Origin: Blepharisma japonicum | Lineage: Eukaryota > Ciliophora > Heterotrichea > Heterotrichida > Blepharismidae | Length of the DNA: 64,000 nt | Direction: 5' to 3' | NCBI GenBank assembly: GCA_949751835.1 | Contig: CATKHK010000121.1 | Location: 1 to 64,000, forward strand | Notes under the pieces: generated by a model | What the model saw: only the letters and a program-made list of their open reading frames with translations | Told to the model about the DNA's origin: nothing | Database searches by the model: none | Program-made: the position numbers and the translations under genes | Part shown: piece by piece, positions 9,967 to 20,400 of the stretch | How the letters are laid out: every line of letters begins with the position of its first letter | How positions within the stretch are numbered: the stretch's first letter is position 1

Positions 9967-10540
9967 TTAAAAAGCATTTTCCTTTTGATCTTGGTTGATT
10001 TCCTTAAGTAGTCACTTATCAGCACTCACATAAGTTCAAAATTCCTTGAATTTTTTAGTTTGATTCTTCACATCATCTCCAGAATGAATATTTTTAGTCA
10101 CATAGTTAGCGTTTGTATCAATCAAAACTGTAAATTTCTTTACATTTTCTTTTAATTTTACAAATTTTAAGCTGTTTACTACAATATCGCTGATTAAATT
10201 TATTTCACATCTATTTCTCATCCCTTTTAAAAATTTTTCACTGAATAAGTAGATTTTTGTTAATTTTCTTTGAATAAAATCAAGATCTTGCCTAGACCAT
10301 GCATTTTGTTAGTCAATAAATGATTTTTTACACTTGAAAAATTTTCGTTCTTGTCTCAAATGTAATTTTCGCATTTTTGTGAATTCTCTTTATTTTTATT
10401 CGAAGAGCGATTATCTTCATTCCAAGAGCAAACAATATGAAGAAAATCAGGAAAGACATAAAACTTAGCAAAAAAACACTAATAATAATTAAAGTTCTAT
10501 CCTTTTCTGTAGAGTTAACACTTCAAGTTGCATTATTAGG
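9967..10540 (-). pseudogene. Decayed Tim44-domain paralogue, copy 2
   Basis: The C-terminal Tim44-like part is recognisable (RNRCEINLISDIVVNSLKF, then FW-TYVSADKW-LLKEINQ with TGA as Trp) and ends in TAA at 9967. Upstream of AWSRQDLDFIQRKLTK the frame meets TAA where copies 1 and 3 have a leucine codon. The signal peptide and Ser-rich tract cannot be read. It lies between two intact paralogues and is most simply a dead array member. Confidence 0.75.
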
Positions 10541-10668
10541 CTTGAATTAGGAATAATAAACAATCAGATTCGGTTAATGGATAATGTGAAAAAAATTGTG
10601 AAATTAATATAGCAAAGAAAATTAGTAATCACAATTATAAATGAATAATAAAATATTGATCTCTACTA

Positions 10669-11382
10669 TTAAAGAAATTTTTTGCTTTCATTTTCTTGGT
10701 TAATTTCCATAAGTAGCCACTCATCAACACCCCACATATAAGTCCAAAATTCTCTAAAATTGCCAGATTGGTCCTTCAAAATTTTTCCAGATTGAATATT
10801 TACAGTCACATCTTTTGCATTGGCATCAATAAAAACTGTAAATTTCTTTTCTGATTCTTCTAATTTTACAAACTTTATTTTATTTATCACAATTTCGCTG
10901 ACTACATTTCTTTCATTTCTATATCTCATCCCTATTAATATATCTCTTCACTTAATAAATAGATCTTTCGTTAATTTTCTTTCAATAAAATCTAAATCTT
11001 GTGTAGACCATGCTTTTTGCAAGGCAATAAACGATTGATTTACGCTTGAAATAATTTCATTTTCGTTTCATATAAATTTGTTAGAATTTTTTAATTTTTC
11101 GGAAATTTCTTTGTGTTTTTCGTCGATACTTCTGCTTGTAGAAAAGCAATTTGAAATAATAACAAAAATAATGAAAATAAAGGTAATGGTAATGAAGATA
11201 TAAGAATCAGTAGTAGTGTTTTCGCTTTGAGAGCCAGAGCTATCACTTGAATCGTAAGAACTTGAGTCACTTGAAGAGTAATCACTGCTACTATAATCTC
11301 CACCTCCTGCTCTTGATTCTGCAGTTTGTAAATAAACTAAAAGTAAGAGAAACTTCACATAAATCTGATTAAATCTAAACAT
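10669..11382 (-). CDS. Secreted or membrane Tim44-domain protein, copy 3
   Basis: A 237-residue paralogue of the gene at 9048, nearly identical in the C-terminal Tim44-like domain. Signal peptide FRFNQIYVKFLLLLVYLQ, then SRAGGGDYSSSDYSSSDSS, one membrane span (residues ~66-88, SYIFITITFIFIIFVIIS), a short charged helix and the Tim44-like domain. TGA at 11068-11070 is Trp and joins the two halves. The start at 11382 matches copy 1; an earlier in-frame non-ATG codon is ignored. The downstream flank (10553-10668) repeats the flank of copy 1 (8935-9047), so the duplication unit includes 3' flanking DNA. Role unknown. Confidence 0.68.
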
Positions 11383-11479
11383 TTTATTTTTTAGAATAAT
11401 AGTGTAGGAATTATGAATAAATATTTTAGAAAGCAAAGCATTAATCAAAAGATGAGTAATAAAAATTCTATTTTAAATT

Positions 11480-11895
11480 TATAGAAACATCTTGGAAAGA
11501 TAATGCAATTTGCAATTCAATAAATGATTACTTCAAAATAAATAAATTGGTTAGCATTTTTTAAAGTTTTTGAAATTTCTTTGTAAGTTTTGTCGTCTTT
11601 GTATCTGGAGAAGAGTGATCTTCATTTATAAACAAGCAAAAGCAAGGAAAGAATAAAGGTACATAAAAAGTAAGGCAACCCTGCCCTTTTATATAGAGTT
11701 AGACCTTCAAGTCACATCATTAGGTATTGTATAATAAGAATAATGATCACTGGAATCATCAAAATTGATGACCTTGAATCATAAAAATTGAGGACCTTGA
11801 ATTATTATAATAATTCCTATAGCTATCATCAACCTTCTGCTTTGGCTCTTGAAATTGTAAAAATGGGCAGGTCTACAAATTTATTATTAGAAATA
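11480..11895 (-). pseudogene. Decayed Tim44-domain paralogue, copy 4 (5' half)
   Basis: Scattered similarity to the other copies: a region near 11575-11640 resembles the membrane-proximal helix, and 11830-11870 resembles the end of the signal peptide plus the RAGGG segment. No usable frame remains, and the C-terminal domain is missing. Called mainly from position and local base matches. Confidence 0.45.
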
Positions 11896-11931
11896 TCAGT
11901 TTAGAATTTCTGAATAAATTAATTAATACTA

Positions 11932-13149
11932 TTAAAAATTCAGTGAGTCTCGAAATGCTTGAGCCACATACCCAACATTTTTTGTATTTAACCCACAGAT
12001 TGCCATTCTTCCATTTTTGAGCATAAAGCAATGCCACTTTTCTATCATATTTTCACACTGAGATGGAGTTAGACCTGTATAGCAAAACATTCCAATTTGA
12101 GTTTTTATATGCAGTCAATTTCCTGGAGCTTTTAATCTTACTAGCTCGTCATATAGCAATTTTCTCATATTTTGCATTCTTTGTGAAACACTAATAAGTT
12201 CATTAAGCCAGTTTTCTCTAAGTTCAGGATCCTTAAGAATTGTCGCTACTATTCTTGCTCCATGCGCTGATCCACTGCCAAACATAGACCTTGTTATGCT
12301 TCCGAAGGCATATTGGACTTTTTCCTTGGTTTCTTGATCTTGGCAAATTGCATGGATTGAGCCTATACGATCTCCATATAGACCAAAATTTTTCCCAAAA
12401 CTTAAAGAAATTAGGAATTGAAGTCCTCTTTCTATGCATCTTTTAATTGCATATGTATCTCTATCAAAATTTCCTGATGCAAAACCTATATAAGGGGCAT
12501 CAAAATATGGCATTAAGTCCCTTTGACAAAGTACATCAATAATTCTTTCCCAATCTTCTTGGGTAGGGTCTACACCTGTAGGATTGTGAGCACAAGCATG
12601 GAGTAGTACAATTGATCCAGTAGGCATATAATTTAAATCGCTCAGAAATCCTTCAAGATCCAGCCCTTTTATATCAGAATTTCAATATCTATAATGTCTA
12701 ATTTTGACACCTGAAAACCCAAAAACATTATAATGATTAGGCCAGGTGGGATCTGGGAAATAAATAAATTCAGATTTTATATTTTCCTTGATAAATTCAG
12801 CACCGACTCTTAAACTTCCAGTCCCTCCTAAACATTGAGCAGACGCAACTTTATTTTCTAATAAAGCAGGATTATTTTTTCCTAATAACAATTCTGTTAC
12901 TAGTTCATTGAACTCTGCATGACCTTCAGGAGGCAATTCTTCATATGTCGCATTTTCATATTCTGTTAAACGTTTTTCTGCCTCTTTTACAGCATTGAAA
13001 ATATGAGGCTGCAAATCTTCATTTCTATAAGCCCCAACACCAAGCATTACTTTATTTGGGTCAGTATTTTTAGCGAAATTCATAATCACAAGATTTATAG
13101 GGTCTAAAGTCTCTGCAACTAAGTGAGAAAATTTATTAGAGCTTGTCAT
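11932..13149 (-). CDS. Aspartate aminotransferase
   Basis: A 405-residue PLP enzyme interconverting aspartate + 2-oxoglutarate and oxaloacetate + glutamate. Class I signatures in order: GVGAYRNEDLQPHIFNAVKE near the N-terminus, LGGTGSLRVGAEF (cofactor phosphate site), HACAHNPTGVDPT (substrate/PLP), FDAPYIGFASG (Asp and Tyr contacting the pyridine ring), and LSFGKNFGLYGDRIG with the Schiff-base lysine and phosphate-binding arginine. GRMAICGLNTKN near the end carries the substrate-carboxylate arginine. TGA codons at 12679 and 12115 are Trp. The length is normal for the family. There is no clear mitochondrial presequence, so it is probably the cytosolic form. Confidence 0.95.
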
Positions 13150-13336
13150 AATTATAAAGATCCATTTTTGGCTCTAGATATGTTTTTGGGTTTTTGGGTT
13201 TTTTGGGTTTTTGTGAATTTTTGACAATTTTAAATAATAAAAAATTTAAAATAAGAAATGGCGGAATTTAGAGGAAAGTAGGAATCCGGGAAACCCAGAG
13301 AGCGGGAAGTTACGCGCTAATTTTTATTTGCAGAGA

Positions 13337-14419
13337 ATGAAAACTAAAGGTCTTCCTTTATCTAAAAATCGAGGAGTTTTCCAAAGAACTCAAGAAAATA
13401 TGAGCTCTAGGTACATAGAAACTAGAAAACCATCAAAATACATAACGAATATCCAAAAAGATATTATAAAATACTTTGAGGTAGCTCCAGAAACCACAGA
13501 TTTTATATTTGACTGTGATTTCTTAGCTTACAACCACCGATACGATACCTCTTGTGACTCAGTACTGGATGCTCCAGACATTACCCACGATTTTTCGTCA
13601 AATATTCTGTCATATGACTCAAAAAATTATTTAGCCATGGGGTTATGTAATCAAATATACATTTTAGATTCAGAAACTGGAAATATTACAACCCTATTGG
13701 AAAATCCAGAAAATTGTATAAATTCTTTATCATGGCAAAAAAATGCGAATTCTTTGATTTTTTCAAATACACCAGGAAAAATAAGAATTTATGATATTGA
13801 AAGGCTGAAAAACACAATGACCATAAATTTACCTTTGGCGAAATGCTGCTCTATTACTGCAGAAAGTAATCTAATTACATGTGGACTTGAAAATGGATCT
13901 TTAATACACACTGATATAAGGTCTCCTAAATGCAGATTTCTCAAAAAAGGAGCCCACTGTGCAGCAATTTCAGGACAAGATTGGTCGATTTCATCAAACC
14001 TCGCGACTATAGGTTTAGACCACAAAGTAAATATATGGGAAATACGAGCCCAAGACCCTATTGCCAGCTACAATATTGGAAGCCCAGGAAAATCAATTTC
14101 TTGGAATCCCATAAGGAAAGATATTTTAGCTTGTGGAGGAAATAATCTTTCCATTATAAATTATTCTGAAGAAAGTATAGAAAACACAAAAGACCTTTTA
14201 GAAGAAAAAATAGGAGGAATTTGCTGGAATTCTGAAGGAAACTCTATAGTTTGTGCTCAAGGAAAACTTCTAAAGGTTTATGACACAAAATTAAGAAAAT
14301 GCTGCTCATTTGAAGCCCATGCAGATGAAATTTACTTTTTATCAAAAAACTCAACCCAAGATATAGCAACTGCAGGTTTAGATGAAACTTTGCGATTTTG
14401 GAATATATTAAAGCAATAA
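13337..14419 (+). CDS. Cdc20/Fizzy-like APC/C activator
   Basis: A 360-residue WD40 protein of the Cdc20/Cdh1 type, which recruits substrates to the anaphase-promoting complex. The N-terminus carries a C-box-like SSRYIETR (DRYIPxR in the family). The propeller begins with VLDAPDITHDFSSNILSYDS and LAMGLCNQIYILDSETGNI, closely following the family pattern, and ends in ATAGLDETLRFWNILK. The usual C-terminal Ile-Arg tail is absent; the protein ends in LKQ. The start at 13337 is the first ATG. No TGA and no intron are needed. The ancestor class is clear; Cdc20 versus Cdh1 cannot be settled here. Confidence 0.9.
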   Translation: MKTKGLPLSKNRGVFQRTQENMSSRYIETRKPSKYITNIQKDIIKYFEVAPETTDFIFDCDFLAYNHRYDTSCDSVLDAPDITHDFSSNILSYDSKNYLAMGLCNQIYILDSETGNITTLLENPENCINSLSWQKNANSLIFSNTPGKIRIYDIERLKNTMTINLPLAKCCSITAESNLITCGLENGSLIHTDIRSPKCRFLKKGAHCAAISGQDWSISSNLATIGLDHKVNIWEIRAQDPIASYNIGSPGKSISWNPIRKDILACGGNNLSIINYSEESIENTKDLLEEKIGGICWNSEGNSIVCAQGKLLKVYDTKLRKCCSFEAHADEIYFLSKNSTQDIATAGLDETLRFWNILKQ

Positions 14420-14450
14420 AATTAATTAAAAAGGTAACTTATACTATTAA

Positions 14451-14774
14451 ATGGCGAGCCAAAATAAGCCCGTTTCATCTGCTGTCGATAATAATACAAT
14501 CAAAGTAGAAAGCAAGTCACCTGAAGAAGAAGCGCTTAGTCAATACACTTTTGGGCCTTGGCGTGTTGACGTTACATGCCCTTATTGTGGAAGAGAAGGT
14601 AGAACTGTAATGAAAAAGCGTCCAGGAAGGGTACCTTGGATTATTTGTGTGGTATTATTATTTACTATCCCATTCCTTTCCTGCTTGCCTGTATTGATGC
14701 CATCAATGATGGATATTCATCATTATTGCTTATACTGCCATAGATTGCTTGGGGTAAAGTATATCTATAAATAA
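14451..14774 (+). CDS. LITAF-domain membrane-associated zinc protein
   Basis: A 107-residue protein made almost entirely of a LITAF domain. A zinc knuckle half CPYCGREG (residues ~44-51) is followed by a hydrophobic insert (PWIICVVLLFTIPFLSCLP) and the second half HHYCLYCHRLLG. LITAF proteins sit on the cytosolic face of late endosomes and lysosomes as monotopic membrane proteins. The N-terminal 35 residues are disordered. It begins 31 bp after the Cdc20-like gene on the same strand. Confidence 0.9.
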   Translation: MASQNKPVSSAVDNNTIKVESKSPEEEALSQYTFGPWRVDVTCPYCGREGRTVMKKRPGRVPWIICVVLLFTIPFLSCLPVLMPSMMDIHHYCLYCHRLLGVKYIYK

Positions 14775-14871
14775 CTAAGAGATTCTTATAAAATTATATT
14801 ATTTAATAAAATATATGCAAGGCTTGGCTTAATTTTTGGCCTTATAAGATCAGAATAGAAGTCATAAGAAT

Positions 14872-17112
14872 TTAACTGAACATTTTTACTTTAAAATTTG
14901 AAACTGTATATCTTGGAGTAGAAGATCGGGAAAAACTTACAAATGACGTTGAGTAGGTGCTGAGAGTAGGAGTTAATGATGTTCTCATAGAGGAATTTAG
15001 AAATGAGCGTTCTGCGGTGTCCAGAAGTGGTTGCAATGTTTTAAGTGTTTTTAAAATTGTTTTAGATGAAACCGCTTTTGGGGTAGAGGACCTTTTTGGC
15101 AGTCTTTTAGAAGGACTTTTGTCATCACGACTCTGGGATAGTCTTGGAGGAATACTATAACGCCTTTCCTCAGCCTTTTCATAGGGCTTCACAGTGATTC
15201 CATATGTTTGAAAAATTTGCTTATTGTAATCTGATACATTTGGGATAATATCAATTCATTCTTCATGGAAAGGGTGCGAAAATGAATACCCTTCTGGTGG
15301 TATATGCAATCCATCAAGATATTTAACATTCTCTAAGGGAACTTCGTACCTCCCACTTTCATCGAATCCTATAGAAAATTTCAAAAACCCTATTTCTTCT
15401 CCTTTATTACTTAAAATCAAGTCATAATAATTTTTTGTTATTACAATAGGCGAAAAAAAGCTTGAAAGATCAGAATTGCATTCTCCAATCATTACATTGT
15501 CTTTATATAGCTTTATATTAAATTTCTAAATAATAATTACCCCCATTGTATTTATGAACTTTTTTCACTTATCCCTACTTTTCATAAAAAAATGAAAAAT
15601 TTTTATATCATTAATTGGAATAAATTTCAAGTTTCTTTCTGCATATTCTCTAACCTGTAAATAAACCTCTTGCTTATACCCAAAAATTTCGTATTTTATG
15701 CAATACTCCGACTCCTTTTTTAGAGGTACCACAATATCGCATATTTCATTCAAAACAACTAAAATTCGTCCTATTTTCAATTCTTTTGTTTGAGGATTTT
15801 CTGATTTCCCAATCATTATAAAATTTTGGGTTAAAACGTCCGAATATGGGATTCCAAATTTTCTCGAGATTTTATTAGTAAGGTTTTTTACTTCTTGATT
15901 TAAGCTATACAATTCATAACTAAATAAATTTTACCAATATTCGCATACAGGACAATCTTGATATACTGTGGCTATATCTACTTGTCTGTAAACTGACCGA
16001 TCGAGTCACTTTAAATTGATTCCTCTTTCCTGACTTTATTTTACCCTTAAAATTTGGTCCGTTTCTGTTATCATTTTTATAGTTAAACTATGGTTCATTT
16101 TAAATGGATAATAAGGAACTTGACAAATCCTGCAGGTTTTTATTTTTTCTTTTGGAAATGGTTTTAATATTTCTGTTTCATTTAATAATAATCCAGAAAT
16201 ATCATGCTCCTTGATTAAAAATGCTTTGCAGCTGATAAACCACCATCTTTGATTTTCGTCTTTTATGAAATCAGCTGCAAATTCTTCAATTTCTATGTCT
16301 AGTTTATTTTCAAGGGCTTTTACAATAGTTTCTATATAGGGGATTGTTTCATCTAAAAATATTCCTGATTTAAATTGCCTTATTGTAAAGGAGTCTTGGA
16401 CAGTGATATTTGTTATGCATCTTAATTCTTCTTTGACGTTTTCGTTTTGGTAGGTTTTTTTATTGGAAATTACTCATAAAAAATGCTTTTGCGATTTTTT
16501 GTATACAGTTCGGCAGTGAAATGCAAGTGGGCCTTTGCTTTTGACATATTTTTGTATTGCGAATGGACCTGATACAGATTTGCCTTTTATTTGCTTTTTA
16601 AGGTCAATTGTGTTCAAAATTGTGGTTTTCAAACCAGAAATCCTATGCAATTTCTGGTTTATTTGAGGCCTTTTCAAGATAGCACACAGTTCTTTTTCGT
16701 TATCTCCAACACCAATTTTATTGATAACATCATAGTCACTGAATCCTTTAGTATATTGAATATTGCCGAATTGATTCGTAAAAATTCAAATATTCGGATT
16801 ATCTAGGTCATTAAAAATAACTGTATCAGGGACCCATATTTTGAGTTCTTTAAAAATATTTTGAGATTCAGGATAATTTGTAAGAAATTTATAGAATTGT
16901 ATTCCAGGAGCTAAATTATAGTCATATATATAAGAATCTGAAGAAAAAGTTATTTTTTCAATGAGTTGCTGGTATTTCTTATGTTCAAATATTGAGTTGC
17001 TTAGATCTGGGGTGAAGCTTCTTTTTCTCATTGTGGTGTCATTTTGGTCACAATTTTTGGTGCCGAGGCGGCTTAAGTGGAATTTTTCAAATTTGACTTC
17101 AAGATTTTTCAT
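14872..17112 (-). CDS. Three-intron gene: large protein with cysteine clusters and basic tail
   Basis: A 731-residue protein assembled from four exons. Introns of 15 nt each lie at 16030-16044, 15920-15934 and 15526-15540; each removes an in-frame TAA or TAG and keeps the frame. Trp codons by TGA lie at 16783, 16474, 15565 and 15256. Features: a mixed alpha/beta N-terminal half, a CRIC pair at residues ~327-330, a CPVCEYC cluster at ~382-388 (together a plausible zinc site), a beta-rich region (IKLYKDNV through EIGFLKFSIGFDESG) resembling a C2-like sandwich, and a Ser/Arg/Lys-rich disordered tail (~620-731). The family is not recognised. The first ATG at 17112 is used. Confidence 0.78.
15526..15540 (-). 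other. 15-nt intron
   Basis: GTAATTATTATTTAG on the minus strand. It contains an in-frame TAG that would end the protein early. Removal joins INTMG to KFNIKLYKDN. Confidence 0.88.
15920..15934 (-). other. 15-nt intron
   Basis: GTAAAATTTATTTAG on the minus strand. It interrupts a cysteine codon (tg|t) in CPVCEYC; unspliced, the frame meets TAG. Confidence 0.9.
16030..16044 (-). other. 15-nt intron
   Basis: GTAAAATAAAGTCAG on the minus strand, phase 0, between ITETDQILR and ERGINLKW. Unspliced, it introduces TAA. Confidence 0.9.
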
Positions 17113-17451
17113 AATTATAAATATAAGCAACTAATTTTGAATATATTTGATCATAATTAATCATGATGGAAATTGGTTTGAAGTAAATTAAGAACTGATA
17201 ATCAAAAATATTGTTATTACTCTTATATTATTAATGAGAATCTCTAGTAATCCTGCTAATTAATATAAAATTTAAAAGCATGATAATTTTAGATGAATTT
17301 ATTTAAAGTTAATAGATGATAAGGCTAATAAAAGTCTATTATAATATAATAATTATTACCCTTATCTTAAAATTCTTAATCTCTTATGTTGAGCATCTTT
17401 TCTTAATATTTCAATTAAACACCCAAAAACTTAACAACTTATTAACTATAT
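17113..17451. other. Divergent intergenic spacer
   Basis: AT-rich stretch between two divergent genes, presumably holding both promoters. No motif can be supported. Confidence 0.4.
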
Positions 17452-20400
17452 ATGGCTGACCCCTTTACTTATAGTGTCGAATTAAATTTTCCAGAAGTCA
17501 TTGAAGGAATTTTAAGTTTTTCCCTCAGCTATGACAAATTACAGTCAGTTTTACACTTCATTATTGAAGCTCTCAAGCGGCATGAGAATGGCCTCAAACT
17601 TCTGATGGACAAAGACCAAGCGTAACTACTAACATAGGATGATAAATTTTAACACCACAATTCTAAATCTCCAAGCAAAGCAAGACGATTTAGAAGCAAA
17701 ATTAAATTTCGCTGAAAATAAATTGGAAGAAAATTTAAATAAAAGACAAAATGATTTAGAAAATAAGCTAAAAGAAGCTCTTGATGCATTTAATAAACAA
17801 ATGAAAGAGCCTGCTGGTGAAACCAAAGCACTTATAAATAAAATAGAAAATCAAGATAAAGCAATACAAAATCAAGATAAATACCTGAAAGGAATAAATA
17901 ACGATATGAGAGATGTAGAAAATCAGGCTGAAAAGCTTGCAGAAAGGGTTAAAGAATTAGAAAAAGATGTAGATGATTTATTTGGAAGTCTGGGAAATGG
18001 GCAAAATAAAAGTTATGGAGGAAAAGGCTCAGTTTCTACACAAAATTATCCAAATAAAAAAGGCCAAAATTCGAAAAATAATAGAGGAAATCAAAAAGGG
18101 AATAAATTGAAGCAGGATACTTCCAGCAAAGGAAGAAATCTTGATGAAAATCCTTATACAGATGCCAGAGGCGTTGCACAAGATTCAGACAGAAAGTCTG
18201 GCAATAAAGGTGGCGATTCTAGCCAAGACCCAAGCAGAAAAGGAGAATTTTTCCCAGAAAATGATCAAGGCAGAAAAAATTCTTCTAGGAAGCTTGAAGA
18301 TGGGGGCAACCTTGGTGAAAACGCTCATTTAGGCTCCTTAAGAGGTAATCTTCCAAGGACCAATGTTGATTCTCAATACCCAAATTCTGAAAATGCTCCT
18401 TATAATACTGAAAATGCTTCATCAGATCCTCATGGCTTAAATATTTATCCCGGTGCCGAAAATGATAGACCTCAGCAACGCAGAAATTTAAGACAGTCCG
18501 AAACCCCAGAAGATATTACTTTTGAAGATCTCCCACAAGGCACAAATAAAAGACAATATGCTAGCCAAAAAAACAGAGAAGAGCCAGAAGATGAGTCATA
18601 TGAACAAACAGGGAATAGGCAGCCTAAAATTAATAGAAGAAGGGATCGAGAATTGTCTGAAGGCAGTGAAGAAGGAGATGCTGGAAATAATAGAAATCCT
18701 AATGCTAGATTTTATAAGGCCAAAGGAGATGAGCAAGGCGATTCAAGCAGAGAAATGGCTGATCCAGAAGAAGGAGATTTCCCAGGTGAAAGAAAAAGAA
18801 AAGGAAGAAGGAATGAAGAAGAAGAGTCTGAAGGAGAAAACGGTATGAAAAGCCAAATAAGAGGCCAGGTTGACCCAGAAGTAGCTTCTTCAAAAGAGAT
18901 TAAATATGTAAAGAAAAACCCGAAAAAAAATCCTGAAAAAGGAAATAAAAATATATATTCATCGACTGGGATTTCTGATGAAGTAACTGATGAAAATCCT
19001 GAAAGTCAAGAGTCATTACCAATATACAGAGGAAAACAAGGAAAAAATGTAAATAGGCCAGGAAATGATAGAAATAAAGATGAAGGAATTAATATTTCTC
19101 AAGAAGGATCAGAAGAGTATCTAGAACCAAACTACAAAAGAAACACAAAAAATCCTAGCAAAGGCTTCAGGAGAGATGCTGATTCAAATAGAGAAGCTTT
19201 GGATAGAGATGAGGATAATTTATACAGAAACCGAAGTGAAAATCTGCCATCTGATAGACCATCATTAAGAAATATAAGTGAAAGACCTTCAGGGAGACAA
19301 AGCGCCTATCGAAGCCAACAAGAAAATCCTTATAAAGGTAATGAAGAAGATTTATATAGAGATCAAGAAGATCCATCAGAAATTGGAAGTAGTCATGCTA
19401 GACCGTCTAAAAACCAAGGCAATAAAACTAATAAAGAAGGTGAAAATTATGAAGAAGACCCCGAAGATGGCTCGAATTATTTAAGAAATCCTGAAAGAAG
19501 ACAAAATAGGCCTCACAAAGGAGGAGTTTATAATGGAGAAGAAGAAAATCCAACTGATGAAAATCCTCAATCAGAGCGAAACAAAGATCCAAGAAGCCAA
19601 GCAGGTGGTGCTAATTACAATAGGCAAGGACAAAATTCTGATAGGCTTGCAGACCCAACCCAAGGAGAAATCACTGATAATTATAGGCCAGGCAACAGAA
19701 ATCAAAGAAATCCTGATGAAATTGTTGGGAATAATCCTCAAGATTTTGTAAGAAATTACAAGAAAAATCCAAGAGATCAAGAAAATCCTGGAGAAGAAGA
19801 ATTTTCTGATAGAAAGGCTAGGAATCAAGGAGATTTGCAAGGAGACTCATTAAGAAAATCTAGAAGAGACCAAGCATACCCAGAAGGCGAATCAGTCAGA
19901 AAATCAAGAATAAATCAAGAAAATCCAGAAGAAGACTTTTCAAGCGGTACAAGAGGTTTGAGAAAGGGCCAAGATAGCACAGAGGAAGATGCTTCTCAAA
20001 GTAGGCCAGCAAGAAAATATGGAAGAGGTGAAGATAACCCAGAAGAGTTTTCAGGGGAGCCATCAAGAAATTATAGGAGAGGCCAGGAATACCCAGAAGA
20101 CTATTCTGGGGCAGAAAAGCATGGGAGAGGGCAAGATAATCCAGAAAACTTCTCAGGAGAACCAGCAAGAAACTATAGGAGGGGTCAAGATGATCCTGAA
20201 AACTACTCAGGAGAGTCAGTAAGAAACTATAGAAGAGGCCAAGACAACCCAGAAGATTTCTCAAGAGAACCAGCAAGAAACTATAGGAGAGGCCAAGACA
20301 ACCCAGAAGACTTCTCTGGAGAACCAGCAAGTAGCTATAGAAGAGATCAAGAAAGCCCAGAAAACTTCTCAGGAGAACCATCAAGAAGGCATAGAAGAGG

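Noticed and set aside
13170-13220. GGGTTTTT-like repeats resembling telomere sequence
   Set aside because: Only three G-runs with unequal spacers, inside a promoter region between two genes; the Blepharisma telomere unit I recall (CCCTAACA) does not occur here.
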